A stretch of DNA of 64,000 nt from an uncultured Christensenellaceae bacterium (GCA_944380355.1 CALWHJ010000010.1:1-64000); one strand, 5' to 3'; counted from the first letter of the stretch, positions 28,411 to 37,275 are shown. Numbers and translations: made by a program. Notes: generated by a model from the letters alone, not told the origin.

Positions 28411-29378
28411 AAAACTCTTTTAAAGCCGACAACAGAATTGTGTGGAGTCTTGTTGAGCGCAACGTCAAGATATTTTTAAAGGATAAAATGGGCGTGTTTT
28501 TCTCACTGCTTGCGCCTTTGATAATTCTGGGATTGTACGTACTCTTTTTGGGCGACGTGCAGATGCAGTCTTTAAAAAGCGCATTCGAGGGCTTGCAGAT
28601 AGATGAAAAACTTCTCAAAAATTTCGTAGATAACTGGATGCTTGCGGGAGTAATATCCGTATCTTGCGTTACGGTATCTTTCTCTGCGCAGGAGATAGTC
28701 GTCAAGGACAGGGAAAAAGGCGTGCTTGCCGATATGCTTTGCGCACCTGCAAAACGTTATCTTTTGACTGTCGGCTACTATATCTCCAATGTAATTATTA
28801 CGCTGACGATATGTATGATTGTACTTTTGATAGCTTTCGTATATATGGCTATATCGGGGTGGACGCTCAGCGCGGGCGACGTATTTATGTCGATAGGTCT
28901 TTTGATTATGTCCGTAATATCGTCGTCGGCTATAATTTCGTTGATTTGTAAGGCTGTAAAGACAAGTGCGCAGCACGGTGCGCTAGTGGGAATAATAAGC
29001 GCGGCTATAGGATTTCTTATAGGTGCATATATGCCTATATCTATTTTCCCCAAGGCAATTCAATATATTACATTGTTTATACCCGCGACGTATTCGGCAG
29101 GACTTTACAGAGAATTGTTTATGCGAGGCGCGCTTGAAAACATAGAAGAGGTCATACCTCAGGCGGGAGAAAATCTCGAGGAAAGTTTTTCTATGCAGCT
29201 TGACTTTTTCGGCAAGACGATAGGCGCAAAAGAGATGGCGTGGATTTTCTTTGCGTTTACGGCGGTGATATTAGTCGTATGGCTAAGCGTAGAGGTAGGC
29301 ATAATGCTGAAAAACTCAAAAAAGTCAAACTCTACCGAAGAAGTGCAAAATGCGCAAGACGATAACGAAGGTAAATAG
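28407..29378 (+). CDS. ABC-2 type permease (DrrB-like)
   Basis: A 323-residue membrane protein with about six transmembrane helices. The N-terminal helix is preceded by VWSLVERNVKIFLKDKMG, the family's amphipathic entry. A conserved VVKDREKGVLADMLCAPAKR lies in the cytoplasmic coupling region, and helices ending IFPKAIQYITLFIPATYSAG follow. A 60-residue external loop precedes the last helix. Translationally coupled (ATGA) to the ATPase; together they make a homodimeric exporter of unknown substrate. Confidence 0.9.
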   Translation: MKNSFKADNRIVWSLVERNVKIFLKDKMGVFFSLLAPLIILGLYVLFLGDVQMQSLKSAFEGLQIDEKLLKNFVDNWMLAGVISVSCVTVSFSAQEIVVKDREKGVLADMLCAPAKRYLLTVGYYISNVIITLTICMIVLLIAFVYMAISGWTLSAGDVFMSIGLLIMSVISSSAIISLICKAVKTSAQHGALVGIISAAIGFLIGAYMPISIFPKAIQYITLFIPATYSAGLYRELFMRGALENIEEVIPQAGENLEESFSMQLDFFGKTIGAKEMAWIFFAFTAVILVVWLSVEVGIMLKNSKKSNSTEEVQNAQDDNEGK

Positions 29379-29394
29379 TCCTAGAGAAAGCGTA

Positions 29395-29423
29395 TTGATT
29401 TGAAACTTTGACAGTGATATAAT
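29395..29423 (+). promoter_or_regulatory. Promoter of the InlB-repeat lipoprotein gene
   Basis: TTGATT, 17-bp spacer, TATAAT. The leader is ~40 nt and the ribosome site GGGG is weak. Confidence 0.55.
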
Positions 29424-29467
29424 TAAAGTATAAATATGATAATGCCATACAGGCACTCGGGGTAATT

Positions 29468-30673
29468 ATGAAAAAAAAGACAGTTTTGATTTTGACTATA
29501 GTATTGTTTGCGTTGGTTGCAAGCGCGGTATTGGCAGGTTGTAACAAAAACGTGACGGTTACGTTTGAACTTCCTATCGATTCGACGAGTGGACTTGACG
29601 GCAAAAACGTTTATACCACTGTTACTCAGGCGAAGGATACGTCGCTTGTTTTTCCAGCCAATCCTATATCGGATACTATCGGTATGGAATTTGAAGGTTG
29701 GTACGACTCTAATGGAAACCGCGTCGACGAACTCGTGCTCACCAAGGACGTGACTCTTTACGGCAAATGGAAGAAGGTTGAACACAGCATCACGTATGAC
29801 TTGAAGGGTTATGGCGAGATGCTTCCCAACGCTCAGAATCCCTCGTCCTACGTAGTAATGGAAGGCCTCGACAGTTTTTATGACCCTTACTGCACGGTCG
29901 AAGGCTATCAGTTCGGAGGTTGGTACGACAAGGACGGCAAGCAGTGGACGAGTATTCCCAAATATACAAACATAGATTTGGCGCTTACGGCAAACTGGGT
30001 GCCAGTGCCTTATACGATATCGTATTACAACGTGTTGACGGGTGCAATCGGCAACAGCGAAAACCCTACCACTTACAATATTACTCAGGAAGTAACCTTC
30101 AAGGATATCCGCAAAATCGGCTATAATTTTCTCGGTTGGTATGACGGCGACGGTGAAGACGCCGCCAAGATAACGGGTATTTCCAGAGGCTCAACAGGCA
30201 ATCTGAAACTTTATGCCAAGTGGGAACTCATTACCTATACGATATCCTACGACCTGGCAAGCGGCAGATACGAGGAGGGGGAGACTAATCCCGATACGTA
30301 CAATACGGAGACGGGAATAGTTTTTGCAAAGCCCGTCAAGGAAGGTTACGCGTTCAAAGGCTGGCTCGACCAATTGAGCGGAAAAACTTACTACGTCGTC
30401 AATAAAGGAAATGTAGGAAATCTCCAACTTGTCGCGCAGTGGGACATTGCAGAGTATACGCTTTACTTTGATTTGCAAGGCGGCAAATATAAAGACGGCG
30501 AAAGCAATCCTGAATACTATACCTATTTTCAATCGGTAAACTTTGTCAATCCCGTGAGAGACGGATATACTTTCGGCGGTTGGAAAGATTACGAGACGGG
30601 CGAAATCGTGACGGGAATCCCCGAGGGCGAGAGCCGCGAAAGAGCGTTTGTCGCGGTATGGATTGAAGCATAA
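29468..30673 (+). CDS. InlB B-repeat (Listeria-Bacteroides repeat) lipoprotein
   Basis: A 401-residue lipoprotein with lipobox LAGC after a short signal peptide. It is built from five ~65-70-residue repeats of the Listeria-Bacteroides type, each carrying a G-W-[YLK]-D centre: GWYDSNGNRV, GWYDKDGKQW, GWYDGDGEDA, GWLDQLSGKT, GWKDYETGEI. In InlB these beta-grasp modules act as surface spacers and bind host or wall glycans. The protein has nothing else, so it probably works as a surface stalk or adhesin. It shares its terminator with the convergent tRNA-Arg gene. Confidence 0.88.
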   Translation: MKKKTVLILTIVLFALVASAVLAGCNKNVTVTFELPIDSTSGLDGKNVYTTVTQAKDTSLVFPANPISDTIGMEFEGWYDSNGNRVDELVLTKDVTLYGKWKKVEHSITYDLKGYGEMLPNAQNPSSYVVMEGLDSFYDPYCTVEGYQFGGWYDKDGKQWTSIPKYTNIDLALTANWVPVPYTISYYNVLTGAIGNSENPTTYNITQEVTFKDIRKIGYNFLGWYDGDGEDAAKITGISRGSTGNLKLYAKWELITYTISYDLASGRYEEGETNPDTYNTETGIVFAKPVKEGYAFKGWLDQLSGKTYYVVNKGNVGNLQLVAQWDIAEYTLYFDLQGGKYKDGESNPEYYTYFQSVNFVNPVRDGYTFGGWKDYETGEIVTGIPEGESRERAFVAVWIEA

Positions 30674-30718
30674 CATTCATTTTGTATACGCAAAAGCGCG
30701 AGCGGTTGATACGCAAAT

Positions 30719-30753
30719 AAAAAACGGTCGGAATCAAATATTCCGACCGTTTT
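30719..30753. terminator. Bidirectional terminator between lipoprotein gene and tRNA-Arg
   Basis: AAAACGGTCGGAAT pairs with ATTCCGACCGTTTT around CAAAT; it has T tracts on both strands. Confidence 0.85.
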
Positions 30754-30830
30754 TGGTGCACCCAAAGAGACTCGAACTCCCAACCTTTCGGTCCGTAGCC
30801 GAACGCTCTATCCAATTGAGCTATGAGTGC
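30754..30830 (-). tRNA. tRNA-Arg (anticodon ACG)
   Basis: A 77-nt cloverleaf on the minus strand: acceptor GCACTCA with TGGGTGC, D-arm AGCTCAATTGGATAGAGC, anticodon stem TTCGG/CCGAA with loop CTACGGA, T-loop GTTCGAGTC and an encoded CCA end. It reads CGN Arg codons after A34 is made inosine. Confidence 0.96.
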
Positions 30831-30854
30831 ATACGGTATTCAGTTACATAAGCA

Positions 30855-30883
30855 ATTATAGTTAAATTAAGTCGGTTTGTCAA
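30855..30883 (-). promoter_or_regulatory. Consensus promoter of tRNA-Arg
   Basis: Perfect TTGACA and TATAAT with a 17-bp spacer on the minus strand, about 25 bp before the tRNA. Confidence 0.88.
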
Positions 30884-30913
30884 TTAAATAGAAGTAATTG
30901 TATGCAAATACTT

Positions 30914-32164
30914 TCAGTTGTTCTTTTTATTGCCTGTCGAAACGCCTGAGGTGAGGCTGAGAGGTAATTCTATAATAAAGCTTGTGTATTCGCCCAGTTT
31001 ACTTTCGCATTTTATGGAGCCTTTAAGAGAAACTACGAGAGATTTTGCAATACTGAGACCAAGACCGAAAGAATTATGCGTCTCCTTGTGTGAGGGGTCT
31101 ACTTTATAAAATCTGTCGAAAATACGTTCCAGATGTTCTTCGGGTATACCTGCGCCCGTATTGGTAAAACTGAGCTGAACTGCGCGTCTTTGCTTGACGC
31201 GTTGAATCTTTACGGTAATTTTTCCGTTGTCGGGCGTATACTTTATGGCATTGTCGAGAAGTATTGTAGAAAGTTTTTCTATTTCTTCGTTGCTGGCAAG
31301 TACCGTCGCTTTCTCGCGTGCGATAAATTCAAGAGTAATATTCTTTTCGTAACAAGGTGCTTCAAACGAAAGCAGAGTGCCTTGAAGACAATCGTTGAGT
31401 ACTACGGGTACTCGCATATAGCGGGAAGCTTTTCCCGCATCAATTCTCGACAATTCAAGCATATCTAGAATCATAGTGTTCATACGGTTGACTTGTTCGA
31501 CGGTGGAGTTCAGCCACTTTTCGTTGTCTTTAACAGTGGAGTCAGGGTCGCTTGTAATCAAATCGAGGTTGGTGCGTACGATAGTCAGGGGAGTTTTTAG
31601 CTCGTGCGAAGCGTTTGCGATAAGCTCCTGTTGTTGAATAAAAGACGCTTTTACGGGAGCTATCGTGCTTTTTGAGTAGAAGTAGCAGAAAAGGAAAATC
31701 CCCAACAGAGAGGCAAAGCCGAGCACGATAAGCGTTATGGCAAGTGCGGTGAGCGTTTCCATATCGTCGGTATATTCGATAATTACGTATTTGACGGTTG
31801 TGATACCGTCATCGACGGAAGAAGACTTGATATACATAAAGTGCTTTCCGCTTTTTATTGTAAACTTATTGTCGGTTTCGGCTTTGATGAATACGGTGAT
31901 TTCTTCTATTTCGCTGTCAGTGTACGCGTTTTCCAGCAGAGATACGGTAAGCGAACCGTTTTTATCAAAAATATAAAGGAAGTTGTCGCTCTGAAAGTAA
32001 GGGGCATCGCTTGCTTTAAGAAGATTGCTTTGCACCTTTGTCATAGTCTTTTCATAGGTTATATAAAAAATCAGCGAGCAGGCAAGCACAACCAATACCC
32101 AGCCTATTACAAGCGGGATATAAAAAAACTTCTGTTGTAATTTTGTAAATATTTTATCTTCCAT
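30914..32164 (-). CDS. Sensor histidine kinase of a two-component system
   Basis: A 416-residue membrane kinase. Transmembrane helices at about 14-36 and 138-162 bracket a ~100-residue external sensor domain without recognised fold. A short linker leads to the HisKA domain with phosphorylated His187 in ANASHELKTPLTIVR. The ATPase domain follows with the N-box (LLDNAIKYTPDNGK), G1 (GAGIPEEHLERIF) and G2 (NSFGLGLSIAKSL). It lies 9 bp downstream of its response regulator. The layout resembles Firmicutes envelope-stress or wall-sensing kinases; the signal is unknown. Confidence 0.93.
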   Translation of the reverse strand: MEDKIFTKLQQKFFYIPLVIGWVLVVLACSLIFYITYEKTMTKVQSNLLKASDAPYFQSDNFLYIFDKNGSLTVSLLENAYTDSEIEEITVFIKAETDNKFTIKSGKHFMYIKSSSVDDGITTVKYVIIEYTDDMETLTALAITLIVLGFASLLGIFLFCYFYSKSTIAPVKASFIQQQELIANASHELKTPLTIVRTNLDLITSDPDSTVKDNEKWLNSTVEQVNRMNTMILDMLELSRIDAGKASRYMRVPVVLNDCLQGTLLSFEAPCYEKNITLEFIAREKATVLASNEEIEKLSTILLDNAIKYTPDNGKITVKIQRVKQRRAVQLSFTNTGAGIPEEHLERIFDRFYKVDPSHKETHNSFGLGLSIAKSLVVSLKGSIKCESKLGEYTSFIIELPLSLTSGVSTGNKKNN

Positions 32165-32173
32165 ATCGGATAA

Positions 32174-32851
32174 TCAATTTTTGGGAGATAGCTGATAGCC
32201 TACGCCTCTGACAGAGCTGATATTGAAATCGGCATTGATAAAGGCGAGTTTCTTTCTCAAGAAGGATATAAAAACTTCAAGACTGTTGGATTCGAATTCG
32301 TTGTCAAGTCCCCATACCTTGTTGATAAGAGGTTCTTTTTCTGCAACGTGTCTGGGGCGTTCGAAAAAATAACGCACAATGTCGTATTCTTTTTGCGAGA
32401 GTTTTACGCTCTTTTCGTCGGTGGACAGCTGATAGGTGGACAGATTGAGAGATACGTTTCCGAACGTCATAATATTATCAGGCGTAGCGTCCGATTTGCG
32501 TCTTAAAAGCGCGCGTATACGCGCAAGCAATTCTGCGGTGGAGAAGGGCTTGGGCAGATAGTCGTCTGCACCCAAATCCAGCCCCTTGACTTTGTTATAT
32601 TCCTGCGAAAGAGCTGTCAGTATTATTACGGGCGTGGTGATACGCTGTTTTCTCAGTTCGGTAAGTACCTCGAAGCCGTTTTTCTTAGGCATCATAACGT
32701 CAAGTATAATCAAATCGAAGATATTTGCAAGCGCAAGCTCAAGACCTTGTTGTCCGTCACCCGCAACCTGAACTTCGTATTTTTCCTTTTGCAACACCGT
32801 GGTCAGAGCGTCACACAAACTTACAGAGTCTTCAACCAATAAGATTCTCAT
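32174..32851 (-). CDS. OmpR/PhoB-family response regulator
   Basis: A 225-residue regulator. The receiver domain has acidic pocket Glu7/Asp8, phosphoacceptor Asp51 (DLIILDVMMP) and Lys in DDYLPKPFS. The C-terminal winged helix is of OmpR type (LSQKEYDIVRYFFERPRHVA ... SLEVFISFLRKKLAFI, VRGVGYQL). First gene of the two-gene operon with the kinase. AGGAGG is well placed before the ATG. Confidence 0.95.
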   Translation of the reverse strand: MRILLVEDSVSLCDALTTVLQKEKYEVQVAGDGQQGLELALANIFDLIILDVMMPKKNGFEVLTELRKQRITTPVIILTALSQEYNKVKGLDLGADDYLPKPFSTAELLARIRALLRRKSDATPDNIMTFGNVSLNLSTYQLSTDEKSVKLSQKEYDIVRYFFERPRHVAEKEPLINKVWGLDNEFESNSLEVFISFLRKKLAFINADFNISSVRGVGYQLSPKN

Positions 32852-32868
32852 ATTCGCCTCCTGAAAAT

Positions 32869-32897
32869 ATTATATATAAAATAAAGCGATATTTCAA
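32869..32897 (-). promoter_or_regulatory. Promoter of the two-component operon
   Basis: TTGAAA, 17-bp spacer, TATAAT on the minus strand. Confidence 0.65.
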
Positions 32898-32981
32898 TGC
32901 TTTTAATGAATTTTTTATATTGCAGCGCAATACGGCGGTGCGAGCTGAGCGCAAGCGTGTCTTTTTCGTCCTTTTCCGTTC

Positions 32982-33240
32982 GTCATCATCGTAATACGGC
33001 AAGTATTACTTCTTCTTCCTTGCGGAAAATTACTGAAAAACTCACTGCTTGCACCCTACCTCTTACCGCCGTCTTGCACTGCTTCTCTTTTTGTATGACA
33101 TTACATATCGTTTTGTCGCTTGACAATACGGCAAGTATTGCCTGCGCGTCGCGCCTCATAATAGGCGCAATCTACACGTCTCAAATTGCTTCGCACCTTA
33201 CGGCTACTACTTACCGCCGTCTTGCGCCGCTTTTATTTTT
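32982..33240 (+). repeat. Dispersed ~150-bp repeat, copies B and C
   Basis: Two diverged units on the plus strand with cores AATACGGCAAGTATT at 32993 and 33125 (132 bp apart). They share CGTCATCATCG and CTTCTTCTTCC with copy A, and a TACCGCCGTCTTGC block near each unit's end. Confidence 0.7.
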
Positions 33241-33261
33241 GTAAGTAATAGAGGGGAGTAT

Positions 33262-33602
33262 GTATTACAATGACGACAAAATGAAAAGAATTTAAAAGCC
33301 GCACATAAAAAAGAAGATAAAAACAACGCCGACAAAGAGTAGTACGAGCTAGGCTGTAAATAGCGTGTTTTAAGAAGATTTTTGTTGAGGAAGAAGAAGT
33401 AATACTTGCTGTATTACAATGATGACGAAATAAAAAGAATTTAAAAGCCGCGCATAAAAAAGAAGATAAAAACAACGCCGACAAAGAGTAGTACGAGCTA
33501 GGCTGTAAATAGCGTGTTTTAAGAAGATTTTTGTTGAGGAAGAAGAAGTAATACTTGCTGTATTACAATGATGACGAAATAAAAAGAACTTAAAAGCCGC
33601 GT
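33262..33602 (-). repeat. 149-bp tandem repeat (about 2.3 copies) of the same family, inverted
   Basis: Units start at 33262, 33411 and 33560 with a period of exactly 149 bp. The first two are nearly identical and the third is cut after ~43 bp. Read on the minus strand, the unit carries GCAAGTATTACTTCTTCTTCC, the family core, then AGCCTAGCTCGTACTACT. It faces copies B and C, so the locus is a large imperfect inverted arrangement. It is not a CRISPR: the unit is too long and there are no spacers. Confidence 0.9.
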
Positions 33603-33639
33603 TTACAGCCAGTAAGTGCTACTCTTTGTCGGCACAAAA

Positions 33640-33721
33640 AAAATTAGGACAGCAGGGGTACTGTCCTAATCGGGGTTTGCCGTTGCCGACAGTCTCGGCA
33701 ACTAAGCCTTAGGAGATGCTT
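33640..33721 (+). promoter_or_regulatory. Orphan structured leader with alternative pairing to the ribosome site
   Basis: Hairpin 1: TTAGGACAG (33644-33652) pairs with CTGTCCTAA (33661-33669). Hairpin 2: GTTGCCGA (33682-33689) pairs with TCGGCAAC (33695-33702). The ribosome site TTAGGAG (33709-33715) repeats the 5' arm of hairpin 1, so the 3' arm can pair with either, a mutually exclusive switch. The downstream ORF has only 11 codons. It does not match a riboswitch class I know. Confidence 0.45.
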
Positions 33722-33757
33722 ATGAAAAATAAAACGCTGTTTATCTTTCTGCCTTAA
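33722..33757 (+). CDS. 11-codon ORF after structured leader (leader peptide or truncated gene)
   Basis: MKNKTLFIFLP followed by TAA. It is preceded by TAGGAG at good spacing. It reads like the first residues of a signal peptide, so it may be the stub of a deleted exported protein, or a leader peptide. No continuation in another frame was found, and the next 110 bp are AT-rich without features. Confidence 0.35.
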   Translation: MKNKTLFIFLP

Positions 33758-33869
33758 TGGTATTCTTTTCAAATTAAAAATAAGTTAAAAATAGGCTTAT
33801 TTATGTAAAAAGTTTATAAAAGCTAAAAATTTTATCCTGTGAAGTCAAAAGAAGAGAAAATTTAGGGTA

Positions 33870-33898
33870 TTGAATACGATTAAAAATTGTGATAGAAT
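33870..33898 (+). promoter_or_regulatory. Promoter of the lipoprotein gene at 33978
   Basis: TTGAAT, 17-bp spacer, TAGAAT, about 75 bp before the start codon. Confidence 0.5.
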
Positions 33899-33977
33899 AT
33901 AACAAATACTTAACTGCCCGATACAAATCGTGTTTTTAGGTGTAGTATGTATCGAAATCCTCAAAAAGGAGGCGGCT

Positions 33978-35168
33978 ATGAAAAAGCGCATATTCGCTGT
34001 GGTAATCACGTTATTGCTTGTTTTGATAAGCGGAAGTTGTGTCGGATGTGTTTACACGAGTGCGAAAATATCTGAAGATTTAAATAAATATGACGATATA
34101 TACGCTTTGGAAGACGGAAGATATCTTTTTGTAGAGGCGGGTACTGTAGGGATATCTACGTCGCTGAAAAGCAAGGAAAAACAGTATATATCGGATTTTT
34201 CTCCCGCAGCATACGATTTGAATCCTCACGTAATAGGCGAGTATATTTATATATCGCAGAATATGTTGCCTTATATCGACAAGTTTAATACGAAAGTTAC
34301 TAAGATAAATGCCGATACGTTGGAGATAGTGGACGAAAAAGAATACGCTTTTAATTTTAACTGTATGACGTCTGACGGAGAGAGTCTGTTGTTTATTATG
34401 TGCTCAAACAAAAACCAAAGAGGTTTAACATACAAGATAAATACTAATCTTCAGGCTACACCGATAGAGGGCGAGTATAAAATTGCAGCAGATGAACCTA
34501 TAGTATTTACAAAGGCGCACAAAGCGCAATTCAGTGGCAATAAGGGTATAATCACTATTTCAGACGAAGACTTCGATTATCTGTGTACGGCGGTAATAGA
34601 AAACAACGAACTTAAGATTTGCAAGGTTTGCAGTATTGTCGAACCTAACGCACAGATACTGTCGACAGATTACGATACTCAGTTGACTTATATATATAAT
34701 TCTACGCGTACAGCCGCAGATATGTTCAGGTATTTTTCGCAGATGAAAAAGGTAGAGGTAAATCAAAGCAATTTATTTAAAGCCGATGCCCCTGCGCAAA
34801 GCGACTTGGAAAAGTTTGTTATAGATAATTCGGACAATAATTTGATAAATATAAATATCGAGGGCGTGGGGCAATACGATTATCCGCCCAACGGATACGG
34901 CGAGTTTATTGAAGTAAACGGCAATTATTACTATTTTTGCGTAAGTCTTCTAAGGGGAGTGTTCTTGTACAGAATGAAAGACAATCTGAAATCGCCGAGG
35001 TTGATTGTCAAGAAAAAGCAGTTTGAGTGTACCGCATACGAGGAGATAAGTACAAAAGTATTTTACGCGGGAGATGACGAGATATTCTTCCACGTAACGC
35101 GTGATACCAATACGCGCGGAGCGCGCAAACATATTGTTTCGGGTTTTGTGAGTGTAAAGGGTATATGA
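33978..35168 (+). CDS. Lipoprotein of unknown function
   Basis: A 396-residue exported protein; I do not recognise the family. The signal peptide ends with overlapping lipobox candidates (ISGSC or SCVGC). The mature part is beta-rich with short repeated strands separated by Asp/Asn turns (DKFNTKVTKINADTLEIVDE, YLCTAVIENNELKICKVCS). This would suit a propeller or beta-sandwich, but no signature repeat is clear. The ATG at 33978 follows AAAGGAGG; the in-frame TTG at 33930 is less likely. Monocistronic with a terminator at 35204. Confidence 0.75.
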   Translation: MKKRIFAVVITLLLVLISGSCVGCVYTSAKISEDLNKYDDIYALEDGRYLFVEAGTVGISTSLKSKEKQYISDFSPAAYDLNPHVIGEYIYISQNMLPYIDKFNTKVTKINADTLEIVDEKEYAFNFNCMTSDGESLLFIMCSNKNQRGLTYKINTNLQATPIEGEYKIAADEPIVFTKAHKAQFSGNKGIITISDEDFDYLCTAVIENNELKICKVCSIVEPNAQILSTDYDTQLTYIYNSTRTAADMFRYFSQMKKVEVNQSNLFKADAPAQSDLEKFVIDNSDNNLININIEGVGQYDYPPNGYGEFIEVNGNYYYFCVSLLRGVFLYRMKDNLKSPRLIVKKKQFECTAYEEISTKVFYAGDDEIFFHVTRDTNTRGARKHIVSGFVSVKGI

Positions 35169-35203
35169 GCGTATGCTTAAAAGCCTAGACAAAAGTAAAA
35201 GAA

Positions 35204-35234
35204 AAACGGGAAGCGTGATAGCTTCCCGTTTTCG
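35204..35234 (+). terminator. Intrinsic terminator
   Basis: AAAACGGGAAGC pairs with GCTTCCCGTTTT around GTGATA. It may also serve the convergent gene at 35259. Confidence 0.8.
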
Positions 35235-35258
35235 TATTATTGTTTTTATAGCGGACTG

Positions 35259-37271
35259 TTACGCGTTAGCGTTGCTTCCCAAATTCACGTAAGCTACTAC
35301 GGAATCGGTGTAGTAACCGTGACCTACAGCCTTGACGATAATCTTGTAGGTGTCGGCAGAGGAGTATTCGATACCGAGGTCGTCGAGATTGATAACGAAA
35401 GCTACGCTACCGCCTTCGTTGAGTACGGAAGTTCTGCCTACAACAACGGTGTTGTTGCCGTTGATTTGCAAACTGACTTCGTATTCAAAACCGTTGGCTA
35501 CGCCTTGCCACTTGACGTTGATTGCACCGTTTCCGTCCTGAAGCTCTGCGGTAATGCCCGTAACGGCTTCGAGACTTGCCGTAACGCTGCAAGAAGTCAT
35601 ACTCTCGTCAGAGTTGTGGATATTGGAATTGGAGTTGAGAGCTTGCACTCTGATGGAGTGGTTGCCTACTTCGGCAAGATACTGAGTGATATCCTCGCTG
35701 GTCTTGCTTGCGTCGGAGCGTTTAATCTCTTTTCCGTCGATGATAATCTTATAGGTTTCTGCGTGCAATACGGAATCGAAGGAAAGTATATACTGTCCGT
35801 CCTGCTTGGTAACCTTAAGGTTCTGAGGAGCTTGCAAGGTAAATACGCAGTTGTAGTCGGTAGAGATTGCGTCGCCGTCGATATACATAGTGTCGGAGTT
35901 TTGTTCGGAGAGGTCCATACCGCTGACGTAGTTGCCTACGGGGGTAACTTTGATATTGTATTTGCCCGCCTCTTTTACGTAATCGGTAATATCGAGTTTT
36001 GTAGACTTGTTAGCCTCGGAGACGAGTACGTCGTTGACGTAGTAGTTGTAGCTGGAAGCGTATTGTACTGCGGAAACTACGCAATAGATTTTGCCGTTTA
36101 CTTCTTCGATATTGATGTCGAGAGGTTTAGCGAGTTTTTCTACCCAGATAACCGCACGGCAATTCTTTATGGTGCTGCCGTTGTTGCTGTCGCGGAAGAT
36201 TACGAGCGCGTTGATATTTTCGTAGGTGTTGCAGTTGTGTCCGAGTTCCATAACAACCTGCTTGCCGCCATTGACGAGCGAAACGCTTCCCGCAATGCTT
36301 GCGGTAGAAGTATCGTCAAGGTTAAGCGTGGATATCTGACTTCCCTTGAGAGCGGTGAGCGCACTCGAAGTTTTGATATTCAAAGTGCTTTCGATTTTAA
36401 CGCCGCTTACTACGATGTTTGCACATTCGGTAATATTGATTGCACTGTCTGCGGACGCGCTGATATTGCCGTTGAACTTAACAGCCTGAGCGGTAACGTT
36501 TATATCGAGTTTGGAGTATTCGCCGTTTCTTGAGTTGGCGATAGCAAAGGATTTTGCCGTGACGTCAATGCTTTCGGCAACTACGTCGGCAGCGATAACT
36601 ACGTCGAGGTTAGGCGCGTTGATAACAATCGTCTTAGCCTTGAGGGTAGCTTTTTTATTATTGTATGTCGTATCGTTTTTTCTCGTGCCGATATAGAGAG
36701 TGCCGGTACGTTCTTCGGTGCATACGATATTGAAGTCGTTTGTCACGGTTATGTCGTGCTTGTTCATATCTATGCTGTAAACATTTCCGTTTTCAAGCGT
36801 AAGAGTATCGCAAGAGATATCCTTGTCAAGCGAATAGAAGTATTTGCCTACTTCGCCGACTTTGTCTCCTGCTACGAAGTCTTCAGCCGTCTTGACAAAA
36901 ATTCTGGGAGCGTGGTAGAGGAGAATAGGCAACATTACTCCCAAAAGCAAAACGAGTACGGTAGCGACTACGGTTACGCTGACTATTATCTTTGTCTTTT
37001 TGGAAATGTTGAGACCTTTCTTTTCTTTTTTTGGCTTTTCGCTGTCCAGAGCAGTTTCAGTATCGGTATCTTCCGATTTTTTGTTTTCTTCCGAAGAAGA
37101 TTGCTCGGATGCGTTGTCGGTGTCTTCAGCTGTTTCTTGAGCAGATTGGTCAAAAGCCAAAAGACTTTCTTCTTGAGGCTCGCTGAGAGATTCGTTGATT
37201 TCGACGGTCTCGTCTTTTTCATCGAGAGACTCGTTATCAATCAACTTGTCGTCGTCATAAAAATTTGCCAT
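35259..37271 (-). CDS. Membrane-anchored surface protein with acidic cytoplasmic N-tail and Fn3-like modules
   Basis: A 670-residue type II membrane protein. Residues 1-90 are very acidic (Glu/Asp/Ser/Gln) and end in a basic patch KPKKEKKGLNISKKTK. One transmembrane helix follows (about 94-117). Outside is a beta-helix-like region with regular strands (KATLKAKTIVINAPNLDVVI ... ADVVAESIDVTAKSFAIANS). Three Fn3-like modules complete it (APQNLKVTKQDGQYILSFDS is the clearest). There is no lipobox. It starts 4 bp after the phosphoglycerate mutase stop, with its ribosome site inside that gene. A structural or adhesive role is likely. Confidence 0.75.
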   Translation of the reverse strand: MANFYDDDKLIDNESLDEKDETVEINESLSEPQEESLLAFDQSAQETAEDTDNASEQSSSEENKKSEDTDTETALDSEKPKKEKKGLNISKKTKIIVSVTVVATVLVLLLGVMLPILLYHAPRIFVKTAEDFVAGDKVGEVGKYFYSLDKDISCDTLTLENGNVYSIDMNKHDITVTNDFNIVCTEERTGTLYIGTRKNDTTYNNKKATLKAKTIVINAPNLDVVIAADVVAESIDVTAKSFAIANSRNGEYSKLDINVTAQAVKFNGNISASADSAINITECANIVVSGVKIESTLNIKTSSALTALKGSQISTLNLDDTSTASIAGSVSLVNGGKQVVMELGHNCNTYENINALVIFRDSNNGSTIKNCRAVIWVEKLAKPLDINIEEVNGKIYCVVSAVQYASSYNYYVNDVLVSEANKSTKLDITDYVKEAGKYNIKVTPVGNYVSGMDLSEQNSDTMYIDGDAISTDYNCVFTLQAPQNLKVTKQDGQYILSFDSVLHAETYKIIIDGKEIKRSDASKTSEDITQYLAEVGNHSIRVQALNSNSNIHNSDESMTSCSVTASLEAVTGITAELQDGNGAINVKWQGVANGFEYEVSLQINGNNTVVVGRTSVLNEGGSVAFVINLDDLGIEYSSADTYKIIVKAVGHGYYTDSVVAYVNLGSNANA

Positions 37272-37275
37272 AATT

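Noticed and set aside
30758..30851. ORFs overlapping the tRNA-Arg gene
   Set aside because: The cloverleaf, CCA end, promoter and terminator explain the sequence fully.
32725..33484. Short ORFs across the repeat arrays near 33 kb
   Set aside because: Same repeat-derived sequence on both strands; no conserved protein signal or start context.
33262..33602. Regular repeats considered as a CRISPR array
   Set aside because: The unit is 149 bp, units abut without spacers, and no cas genes are near.
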